From assembly GCA_016873575.1 (NCBI GenBank), contig VGWY01000003.1:1-29208 (forward strand): a DNA stretch of 29,208 nucleotides, written 5' to 3'. A model generated the notes under the pieces. That model was not told the DNA's origin and did not search any database. It saw only the letters and a list, made by a program, of their open reading frames with translations. The stretch comes from Nitrospira sp. (lineage in GTDB: Bacteria; Nitrospirota; Thermodesulfovibrionia; Thermodesulfovibrionales; SM23-35). The translations under genes were made by a program, and so were the position numbers. Positions 7,360-13,882 of the stretch are shown here, piece by piece; within the stretch, counting starts at the first letter, position 1; every line of letters starts with the position of its first letter.

Positions 7360-7396
7360 AATTTTTTAATAATAAGGTCTAAAATGGGGGTAAAGT

Positions 7397-9136
7397 ATGG
7401 AAGAAAAAAGAAAGGGTATCAGTGAAGACTGGTTGTCCCTGTGGCTTGGTTTGTTAATCTTTGTTCTCTCACTCGGTGTATTTGCAGGAGTGGATATCTT
7501 CGGGTGGGGAACAAAAACATCCACATGGACAGACTTATCCAAGGCATTGTCACCTGTATCGAAACACTTCCAGACTGTAAAAGGCGAGATTACAAAGATC
7601 GATGGCCAGAAGGTAACCATCAAAAAGGCAGATGGAAAAGAAGATATACTTACCATAAAGGATACCGCCGGGCTGAAGGTTGGTGATAAGTACGAGAAAA
7701 AGGGAATATCAGGCATAGCTTCTCTACTCTTTACATATCTCTTCATGCTTGTTGTGATGGGAATTGGCGCTGTAGCGCTGCGAATAGATATCAAGAAATT
7801 TATTATCGGTTTTACCATTGTCTTCTGGGTAGCGTATATTTGTTGGACTCTCGGTCACTATGGATACATAGCAGCAACAGACCCTAAGAAGGCAGGTATC
7901 GCATGGTCACTGAAGTTAACAGGCGAGGCAGGGTATATTATAGCTCTGATTGCTGGCTTATTAGTCGCTAACTTCATGCCATGGCTGTCGAATATATTGA
8001 AGGAGGCAACGAGACCTGAGCTGTATATCAAGACAGCCATCGTCATAATGGGAGCAGCCCTCGGTGTTAAGGCAGCAGGGGCCCTTGGTCTGGCATCTGC
8101 GATTATGTTCAGGGGACTCTGTGCCATTGTGGAAGCGTATCTTATCTACTGGGCTCTTGTTTACTTCGTTGCAAGGAAATACTTCAAGTTCAGCAAGGAA
8201 TGGGCAGCACCTCTTGCCTCGGGTATATCAATCTGTGGTGTTTCAGCAGCTATAGCAACAGGTGCTGCTATCAGGGCAAGGCCAGTGGTTCCCATTATGG
8301 TATCTTCACTGGTTGTTGTCTTTGCAGTTATCGAGCTTGTGATACTTCCGTTCGTAGCCCAGGTATTCTTAACGAAGGAACCCCTTGTGGCCGGTGCATG
8401 GATGGGTCTTGCAGTCAAGACTGATGGAGGAGCAGTTGCAAGTGGAGCGGTTACCGATTCCCTTATAAGGGCAAAGGCCCTGACAACAGAAGGTATCAAC
8501 TATGCGGAAGGCTGGATTACCATGACCGCTACAACCGTAAAGATATTTATAGATATCTTTATAGGGATATGGGCATTTGTACTTGCTTATATCTGGTGTA
8601 CGAAAATAGAGCGCAAACCTGGAGAAAGAATTGGTGCAGGAGAGATATGGAATAGATTTCCCAAATTTGTCATTGGATATGCAGCCACATTCGCTATATT
8701 GCTGTTAATCTGCCTGCCTGCTTCAAGGGCTATTGGTCCGGTTGAAGAACAGATTAATCCACTAAAACAGGAGAGCTCTGCAGCAGAAAAGAAACTTCCA
8801 ACAGCAGATCCTGCAGCACAGGCAGCTTTAAATGAAAAGATAAAAGCTGCAAAGGACAAGGTAAAGGTATTAGAGGCACAGATTAAAGAACCAAGGAAGA
8901 CCATATCAAATGCTAATCTGGCAACTGAAGAGAGCAATATATTCAGACAATTGTTCTTTGTCCTGACCTTCTTTACCATCGGGGTTGTCTCCAACTTTAA
9001 GAAACTCTGGGAAGAGGGTATTGGCAAACTGGCAGCAGTTTATATACTCTGTCTATTCGGGTTCATCATCTGGATAGGACTGATTATTTCATGGATATTC
9101 TTCCACGGTGTGAAACCGCCAATAATAACAGGATAA
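7397..9136 (+). CDS. YeiH/UPF0324-family transporter ('putative sulfate exporter') with extra domains
   Basis: This 579-residue multi-pass membrane protein has a core matching the YeiH family: PELYIKTAIVIMGAALGVKAAG, then ASGISICGVSAAIATGAAIRA, WMGLAVKTDGGAVASGAV and EGWITMTATTVKIFIDIFIG. Family members are about 340 residues and are labelled putative sulfate exporters, a function that is poorly tested. Two additions stand out. One is a soluble beta-rich insert at about 45-100 (GEITKIDGQKVTIKKADGKE) after the first membrane helix. The other is a charged coiled-coil stretch at about 447-515 between the last membrane helices. Start codon ATG 7397 follows GGGGGT. A 53-residue membrane protein is encoded 22 bases downstream with a strong ribosome site. 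Substrate unknown. Confidence 0.8.
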   Translation: MEEKRKGISEDWLSLWLGLLIFVLSLGVFAGVDIFGWGTKTSTWTDLSKALSPVSKHFQTVKGEITKIDGQKVTIKKADGKEDILTIKDTAGLKVGDKYEKKGISGIASLLFTYLFMLVVMGIGAVALRIDIKKFIIGFTIVFWVAYICWTLGHYGYIAATDPKKAGIAWSLKLTGEAGYIIALIAGLLVANFMPWLSNILKEATRPELYIKTAIVIMGAALGVKAAGALGLASAIMFRGLCAIVEAYLIYWALVYFVARKYFKFSKEWAAPLASGISICGVSAAIATGAAIRARPVVPIMVSSLVVVFAVIELVILPFVAQVFLTKEPLVAGAWMGLAVKTDGGAVASGAVTDSLIRAKALTTEGINYAEGWITMTATTVKIFIDIFIGIWAFVLAYIWCTKIERKPGERIGAGEIWNRFPKFVIGYAATFAILLLICLPASRAIGPVEEQINPLKQESSAAEKKLPTADPAAQAALNEKIKAAKDKVKVLEAQIKEPRKTISNANLATEESNIFRQLFFVLTFFTIGVVSNFKKLWEEGIGKLAAVYILCLFGFIIWIGLIISWIFFHGVKPPIITG

Positions 9137-9158
9137 AGAGAGACAAGGAGGTATATTT

Positions 9159-9320
9159 ATGCCTGAAGAACCAAAATTAGCAGAAGAATTAAAGAAGATG
9201 GAGTATGAACCGCTTCTTCCTGTGGAGAAGAAGCTCATTGGATGGAGTATAGGCATCGGTTTAGGCCTGCTGGCAATCCTCGTCTGGATAAGCTATACAT
9301 TTTTCCCTGGCGGGCATTAA
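9159..9320 (+). CDS. 53-residue single-pass membrane protein, partner of YeiH-family transporter
   Basis: The ATG at 9159 is preceded by a near-ideal ribosome site (AAGGAGG, about 7 bases away). The product has an acidic/basic N-terminal stretch (MPEEPKLAEELKKMEYEPLL), a connecting segment PVEKKLIGW, and one membrane helix (SIGIGLGLLAILVWISYTFF), ending PGGH. It starts 22 bases after the transporter gene, so they are probably cotranscribed and cotranslated. The N-terminus would be cytoplasmic. It may be an accessory subunit of the transporter; this is inferred from position and topology. No named family recognised. Confidence 0.75.
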   Translation: MPEEPKLAEELKKMEYEPLLPVEKKLIGWSIGIGLGLLAILVWISYTFFPGGH

Positions 9321-9349
9321 AACTTTTCATAAGGATGATAGCTAAATAG

Positions 9350-9468
9350 AGTCTGTCCATAAACTCAGTTTTTTCGTCATTCCTGCGGAAGCAGGAATCC
9401 AGAACCTCTTGAAATCACTGGATTCCCGTTTTCACGGGAATGACATAAAGACAATTTATAAACAGACT
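9350..9468. mobile_element. MITE-like element with 8-base flanking direct repeat
   Basis: The ends are inverted, AGTCTGTCCATAAA and TTTATAAACAGACT, and 8-base direct copies of CTAAATAG flank it at 9342-9349 and 9469-9476, like a target-site duplication. An alternative reading is a 9-base terminal repeat AGAGTCTGT with a 4-base duplication. The interior holds two palindromes of the TCATTCC...GGAATCCAG / TGGATTCCCG...CGGGAATGACA family. There is no coding capacity. It lies between the small membrane protein gene and the convergent pgsA-like gene. Confidence 0.7.
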
Positions 9469-9479
9469 CTAAATAGGTT

Positions 9480-10049
9480 TTAAGGGCGATTCATCACTCT
9501 CCATACATGATATATCCTCTGAACTACTGTAACATGTGTAAGCACAAGCATTATCCAAAGCACGGGGATAATCCATCCTGTTATTGCAGCAAATACTAAG
9601 AGGATGATCCTCTCTGGTCTCTCCATAATTCCTGTGTGACAGGATTCACCGAGTCCCTCTGATCTTGCCCTTGCATAGCTGATCAAAAACGCTCCTATTA
9701 ATGTCCCGAGACTGATAAAGGCACCTGTGTGGTCACCTCTTTCAGCAAGATACCACGCGATAGACAGGAAAAGAAATGCATCAGAATATCTATCAAGTAC
9801 AGAATCGAGAAATGCACCAAATTTCGTAGTCTTTCCGCCTGTTCGGGCAATAATTCCATCAAGCATATCAAAAATTCCACCGATTAAGATTAGTATGCCG
9901 CCAAGTCTGATGTTATGAGGAATAACCAGCGCTGCTACAGTTGTTACGAGAAACCCTGTTATTGTGATGGTATTTGGACTAAAGGGAATTCGTTTTACAA
10001 TCGGTCCGAGTGGAGTATCAAGAAAATGACCAAATTTTGCACTAAGCAT
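9480..10049 (-). CDS. CDP-alcohol phosphatidyltransferase, probably inositol-phosphate lipid synthase
   Basis: This 189-residue membrane enzyme has the complete catalytic signature D-x2-DG-x2-AR-x8-G-x3-D-x3-D: Asp61, Asp64-Gly65, Ala68-Arg69, Gly78, Asp82, Asp86. Such enzymes swap the CMP of CDP-diacylglycerol for an alcohol phosphate. About six hydrophobic helices are visible. Its placement 36 bases after inositol-3-phosphate synthase suggests the acceptor is inositol phosphate, giving phosphatidylinositol phosphate, as in actinobacterial PIP synthase; PgsA (glycerol phosphate) is the main alternative. The assignment of substrate is inferred from the neighbour. Confidence 0.82.
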   Translation of the reverse strand: MLSAKFGHFLDTPLGPIVKRIPFSPNTITITGFLVTTVAALVIPHNIRLGGILILIGGIFDMLDGIIARTGGKTTKFGAFLDSVLDRYSDAFLFLSIAWYLAERGDHTGAFISLGTLIGAFLISYARARSEGLGESCHTGIMERPERIILLVFAAITGWIIPVLWIMLVLTHVTVVQRIYHVWRVMNRP

Positions 10050-10085
10050 AACATTGAACTTTGATAATGCTAACTGGTTTTACTG

Positions 10086-11189
10086 TTACCTCTCTCGCTT
10101 TCCTTGTATGAACTCTTCAAGCATATCCCTTGCCTTTTCATCGGGAAACTGTATTATTGGGTGTTTCATGAAATATGCTGATGGAGATATGAGTACCCCC
10201 CCTACCCCTCTATCACGTGCAACTTTGCAACACCTTATCGCATCTATAACAACACCTGCACTGTTCGGGGAATCCTCGACTGAGAGCCTGAGTTCAAGAT
10301 TTACAAGTATATTTCCAAATCCTCTTCCCTCCATTCGAAGGAAACAGATCTTATTGTCCATAAGCCAAGGTACATAGTCAGAAGGACCTATGTGAATATT
10401 CTCATTGTCCAATGGTTTATGCATCTGAGACTGTACAGCCTCTGTCTTTGATATCTTCTTGGACTTCACCCTGCTTCTGTTCAGCATGTTCAAGAAATCA
10501 GTATTTCCACCAACGTTTAACTGATAGGTAGTGCTAATTTTTACCCCTCTGTCTTCAAACAGCTTGGTCAAGGTTCTGTGGATAATTGTTGCACCGATCT
10601 GACTTTTTACATCATCCCCTATGATTGGAATCTTTTTCTTCTCAAAACGATCTGCCCAGGATTTATTGGATGCAATAAAGACAGGAACACAGTTAATCAA
10701 ACTGACGCCAGTCTTTAGACATACCTCAGCATAAAATGCTGTTGCCTCTTCTGAACCTACCGGCAAATAACTGAGGAGTATGTCGGCGTCACTCTGCTTC
10801 AGAACCTTTACAACATCACATGGTTTTTTCCTGGCAATAATAAATCTCCTGTCATCGGGATAATCTTCCAAATGGGGTGAGACGCCATCTAAGACATTTC
10901 CCATCTTTACGATAACCGGAAAGTCGGGAAGGTTGTTATTGAATATCTTTGTACAATTTGGTTTGGCAAATATAGCTTCTTTCAGTGGTTTATCTACTTT
11001 TCTCCTGTCTATGTCAAATGCAGCTACAAACTCAATGTCATCTGGTTGGTATCCCCCGAGATCATAATGCATCAAACCAAGAGACCTGTCAGGATGATTT
11101 TTACCCAATGCTTTGTAATATTCAACACCCTGAATCAAAGAGCTGGCACAGTTACCAACCCCAGCAATTGCAACTCTTATTTTACCCAT
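10086..11189 (-). CDS. ino1: Inositol-3-phosphate synthase (MIPS)
   Basis: This 367-residue enzyme makes 1D-myo-inositol 3-phosphate from glucose 6-phosphate through an NAD-dependent cyclisation. The N-terminal Rossmann motif is VAIAGVGNCASSLIQG (7-22). Later segments typical of bacterial and archaeal MIPS are SYLPVGSEEATAFYA, IGDDVKSQIGATIIHRTL, YQLNVGGNTDFLNM and KICFLRMEGRGFGN. Length matches the short prokaryotic form. Its start overlaps the end of the upstream zinc-ribbon/HTH gene by 13 bases, and a lipid phosphatidyltransferase follows, so the three form one operon. Inositol in bacteria usually serves lipids or compatible solutes; the neighbour favours lipid. Confidence 0.9.
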   Translation of the reverse strand: MGKIRVAIAGVGNCASSLIQGVEYYKALGKNHPDRSLGLMHYDLGGYQPDDIEFVAAFDIDRRKVDKPLKEAIFAKPNCTKIFNNNLPDFPVIVKMGNVLDGVSPHLEDYPDDRRFIIARKKPCDVVKVLKQSDADILLSYLPVGSEEATAFYAEVCLKTGVSLINCVPVFIASNKSWADRFEKKKIPIIGDDVKSQIGATIIHRTLTKLFEDRGVKISTTYQLNVGGNTDFLNMLNRSRVKSKKISKTEAVQSQMHKPLDNENIHIGPSDYVPWLMDNKICFLRMEGRGFGNILVNLELRLSVEDSPNSAGVVIDAIRCCKVARDRGVGGVLISPSAYFMKHPIIQFPDEKARDMLEEFIQGKRER

Positions 11190-11608
11190 CTTCTCATTTC
11201 ACCCTTTTGTGTCCTTTTATATAAAAGGAGTATAAGATCTTCGAGTCCTATGTTGAATTCCTTTAAAAGATTATCTACCGACTCTTCACAATAGAGCATA
11301 AATCTTTTCCATATTCTCTGCACGGTATCCTTATCCAGATCAGATGCAATTGCAGCTTCCCTGAAACTCATTCCTTCTGTAAGATAACGAATAACTTCCT
11401 TTATCTTGGATTCTTTTGTGTGCAGGCCAAAAAAGAGGGTGCTGCGGCGCTCAGAGAAGGTAAAATTACATGTCTTGCATTTCAGGAGCTTTCTCTGATG
11501 TTTTCCATACGTGTCATAGATAATGATATTTCCATGTCCTCTCTTCCCGTGGTCAACGCAAGCTTTATTTGGACAGAAAAAATCATATACATTCAAGGGA
11601 AATTCCAT
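11177..11608 (-). CDS. Zinc-ribbon/HTH protein of IS1-like transposase type, domesticated regulator candidate
   Basis: This 143-residue protein has an N-terminal zinc-ribbon (FFCPNKAC with Cys12/Cys17, and LKCKTCNFTFS with Cys44/Cys47), then a helix-turn-helix (EGMSFREAAIASDLDKDTVQ, about 78-97). This order matches the DNA-binding front of IS1/InsA-type transposases, but there is no catalytic DDE region and no terminal inverted repeats were seen around it. It overlaps the ino1 start by 13 bases and has its own promoter directly before the ATG, so it looks like a fixed member of the inositol operon and may control it. The C-terminus is short, charged and helical. Regulation is inferred. Confidence 0.7.
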   Translation of the reverse strand: MEFPLNVYDFFCPNKACVDHGKRGHGNIIIYDTYGKHQRKLLKCKTCNFTFSERRSTLFFGLHTKESKIKEVIRYLTEGMSFREAAIASDLDKDTVQRIWKRFMLYCEESVDNLLKEFNIGLEDLILLLYKRTQKGEMRRWVK

Positions 11609-11613
11609 GTAGT

Positions 11614-11643
11614 TTTATATATCAAAGTATAGTTTCATGTCAA
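11614..11643 (-). promoter_or_regulatory. Promoter of the HTH-ino1-lipid operon
   Basis: On the minus strand TTGACA (11643-11638) and TATAAA (11619-11614) are 18 bases apart; TATATA at a 16-base spacing overlaps it. Transcription would begin at about 11607-11609, on the ATG at 11608. This suggests a leaderless message, or use of a later start codon. Confidence 0.65.
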
Positions 11644-11664
11644 GACATAATTCAATAAATTGGG

Positions 11665-11674
11665 GACAATTGTC
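11665..11674. promoter_or_regulatory. Small palindrome upstream of the inositol operon
   Basis: GACAATTGTC is a 10-base perfect palindrome about 22 bases upstream of the -35 box. It could be an operator, for example for the HTH protein, but there is only one copy and no independent support. Confidence 0.25.
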
Positions 11675-11698
11675 GGTTAACGCAAATGAGCGAAAATG

Positions 11699-12460
11699 TT
11701 ATGCCCTGCTTGTAACCACCATTTGTGAATAATTGTTGTTCAATGTGTCTTTCGACTTCAGAGGTTTTGTGAGTAAATATTGTATATGCATATCTATTAC
11801 ATCAGAAAGTCCTGAGAGAAGCGTCTCTGAAGGCCTGATTCGCTTGATCTTCGTAATGTTCCATGTGAGCAGATCTGTATAAAGCTTTACAATTCCCGGG
11901 AGAAGTTTTGTAGGAGATTCAGCCACTCGAGCGCAGACATCGCAAAGAATGGAACCGTAAGACACATAGAAATTAAACCCATCTTTTCCGCACCTCCCGC
12001 ACACATCAAGCTTAGGGGCATATCCTATGAGTTTCAGGAATTTTATTTTATAGAGTACTACACTCATTTTTTTATTTATATTATTTTCTATATCATGCAA
12101 TGCATATAAGAGTAAGGAGTACTCATGTTTACTGGTATTTCGCTCAGAGGTAAAATGGCTGGTGAGCTCCACTATTTCTGATGCCTTCAGAAAATAATTC
12201 AGATCATTCCTAAGCGATTGAAAGGAGTAGAGAATGTCTGATTGTGTCAAACGTGGCAGGGTAGCATCTTCTCTTCCCCAAAAAGCAATCCTTGCATGTG
12301 TAAATGGCTCAAGGCTGCTACCGAATCTACTTTTTATCTTTCGTGGACTCTTTGCAAAAACCTTGAGGAGTCCACAATCAGGAGTAAGGTATGAAACAAT
12401 AAGGTCTGCTTCACCGAAAGGAAAGGTTTTTAAAACAATACCCTCTGTTCTATGGAGCAT
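11699..12460 (-). CDS. recO: DNA repair protein RecO
   Basis: This 253-residue recombination mediator helps RecR load RecA on SSB-coated gaps. The N-terminal OB-fold opens with HRTEGIVLKTFPFGEADLIV, the classic RecO start, followed by LTPDCGLLKVFAKSPRK. The zinc finger is Cys154, Cys157, Cys173 and Cys176 (DVCGRCGKDG and LCDVCAR). It is the last gene of the long minus-strand run; no clear hairpin terminator follows. Start ATG 12460 lies 7 bases after the upstream stop. Confidence 0.9.
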   Translation of the reverse strand: MLHRTEGIVLKTFPFGEADLIVSYLTPDCGLLKVFAKSPRKIKSRFGSSLEPFTHARIAFWGREDATLPRLTQSDILYSFQSLRNDLNYFLKASEIVELTSHFTSERNTSKHEYSLLLYALHDIENNINKKMSVVLYKIKFLKLIGYAPKLDVCGRCGKDGFNFYVSYGSILCDVCARVAESPTKLLPGIVKLYTDLLTWNITKIKRIRPSETLLSGLSDVIDMHIQYLLTKPLKSKDTLNNNYSQMVVTSRA

Positions 12461-12467
12461 CTACCAT

Positions 12468-12920
12468 CTACATGATATTCCCGAAGTCTTCTGGCTTGAG
12501 GTTTTTAAGCCATTCTTCGAGTTCATCTGAATCCCTTTTCCCTACAATGCTGTCCTCTATGAAGATAGATGCATTTGTTCTTAACGCGATTGCTACAGCA
12601 TCGCTTGGTCTTGAATCTATAACTGTCTCCTTTTTACCATCGCTCAAACAGATAAGTGCATAATATGTATTATCCAGAATCTCTGTCACAATAACCTTTG
12701 TTATTTTGAGCTTCAGACCATCAATGATATTCTTTATCAGGTCATGCGTAAGGGGTCGCGGGGTGACAATCTTTCCTAAAGCAATTGCTATTGAATCTGC
12801 CTCTGGTTTCCCTATCCATATAGGGAGTGTACTGTTACCATCAATCTCCCTGAGCAGCATGATATACATATTGCTACGAGGATCAAAAAGCAGACCTTCA
12901 ACCTTCATCTCAATTAACAT
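12468..12920 (-). CDS. Bifunctional nuclease family protein (DUF151)
   Basis: This 150-residue protein has the conserved DUF151 features: LREIDGNSTLPIWIGKPEADSIAIAL, THDLIKNIIDGL, and DSRPSDAVAIALRTNASIFI. Members in plants have nuclease activity; the bacterial role is unclear, but the fold is common next to tRNA and repair genes. An alternative start is the ATG 12 bases further in (VEGLLF context). It sits 3 bases after era and 7 bases before recO. The last residues (LEEWLKNLKPEDF) match the usual short acidic tail. Confidence 0.85.
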   Translation of the reverse strand: MLIEMKVEGLLFDPRSNMYIMLLREIDGNSTLPIWIGKPEADSIAIALGKIVTPRPLTHDLIKNIIDGLKLKITKVIVTEILDNTYYALICLSDGKKETVIDSRPSDAVAIALRTNASIFIEDSIVGKRDSDELEEWLKNLKPEDFGNIM

Positions 12921-12923
12921 CTC

Positions 12924-13868
12924 TTATTGATATCCCAGTTCCGTCAGGATGCCTTTCTTATCTCGCCAGTCTTTTTTAACCTTCACCCACAGCTCAAGAA
13001 AGACCTTTGTATTGAGGAGTTGTTCTATATCAATTCTTGCAGCAGTTCCAATAGATTTTAGCTTTGCTCCTCTTTTCCCTATTATTATACCCTTTTGGCC
13101 TTCTCTTTCAACATAAATATTGCTGCTTATGGATATGAGTCCGTCTTCTCTTTCTAACCAATCAGTAATCTCAACAGCAACTGCATGAGGCACTTCTTCC
13201 TCTGTCATCTCTATTACTTTCTCTCTGATTATTTCGGAAACCATAAACCTCTCAAGCAGATCAGTATGAATATCATCAGGATAATATCTCGGGCCATATG
13301 GCAGATATTCACAAATTTTTTTGATGAGCAGATAAATTCCATCCTGTTTTAATGCAGATAGAGGAATGATTTCATGAAATTGGTACATCTCCTTGTAGGT
13401 GTCTATAATGGGGAGCAGTTCTGTCTTCTTGATAGTATCTATCTTGTTGATCAAGAGAAAAACAGGTGACTGAACTTTCTTCAATAACTCCATGATAACT
13501 TTGTCACTGTCTGATGGCTTGTGTGGTTCGACCATGAAAAGAATGATATCCACTTCCTGTAAGGCTTCCATAGTAGTTTTAACCATTATTTCACCCAGTC
13601 TATGTCTTGGTTTGTGAATTCCAGGGGTATCGATGAAGATAATCTGTGTATCAGGGAGCGTTTTTATTCCGAGAATTCTATTTCTTGTTGTCTGGGGTTT
13701 TGAGGTAACGATTGCAACCTTTTCACCCAAGATAGTGTTCAGGAGTGTAGATTTACCTACATTCGGACGTCCGATGATGGATACAAAGCCGGAACGAAAC
13801 TCAAATCCCCCCTTCCCCCCCTTTAGTAAAGGGGGGGAAGGGGGGATTAATGACTTGTCACTCGTCAC
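12924..13868 (-). CDS. era: GTPase Era with repeat-derived N-terminus
   Basis: Era binds the 3' end of 16S rRNA and helps 30S assembly. GTPase motifs are GRPNVGKS (33-40), SKPQTTRNR switch I, DTPG (80-83) and NKID (141-144); the C-terminal KH domain has GKRG at 264-267. The family usually starts about two to six residues before FVSIIGRPNVGKS, but here about 25 extra residues precede it. They are encoded by a heptamer array and a perfect G/C-rich palindrome (IPPSPPLLKGGKGGFE, residues 8-23). The GTG at 13868 is the only normal start codon in frame before the GTPase motif, and it lies inside a heptamer. The ribosome site is weak. Confidence 0.92.
   Translation of the reverse strand: MTSDKSLIPPSPPLLKGGKGGFEFRSGFVSIIGRPNVGKSTLLNTILGEKVAIVTSKPQTTRNRILGIKTLPDTQIIFIDTPGIHKPRHRLGEIMVKTTMEALQEVDIILFMVEPHKPSDSDKVIMELLKKVQSPVFLLINKIDTIKKTELLPIIDTYKEMYQFHEIIPLSALKQDGIYLLIKKICEYLPYGPRYYPDDIHTDLLERFMVSEIIREKVIEMTEEEVPHAVAVEITDWLEREDGLISISSNIYVEREGQKGIIIGKRGAKLKSIGTAARIDIEQLLNTKVFLELWVKVKKDWRDKKGILTELGYQ
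13804..13848. repeat. Perfect G/C-rich palindrome inside era
   Basis: The arms are 21 bases each (13804-13824 and 13828-13848), perfectly complementary with a 3-base loop AGT. The C-runs are 6 and 7 long. A diverged copy lies inside mobA at 26744-26792. In era the repeat is translated without a stop. Confidence 0.9.
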
Positions 13869-13882
13869 TCGTTACTCGTTAC
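13855..13882 (-). repeat. Heptanucleotide array joining aspartate aminotransferase stop and era start
   Basis: On the minus strand four tandem 7-base units follow each other: GTAACGA, GTAACGA, GTGACGA, GTGACAA. The TAA stop of the aminotransferase is in unit one and the GTG start of era is the first codon of unit three. The same ACTCGTT-type heptamer recurs at the start of gspK. Confidence 0.85.

Noticed and set aside
7397..9136. Large antisense open frames inside the transporter gene
   Set aside because: They mirror the codon pattern of the real gene and show no motifs or ribosome sites.
11177..11608. Active IS1-type insertion sequence
   Set aside because: There is no catalytic domain, no terminal inverted repeats or target duplication, and it is operonically fused to ino1.
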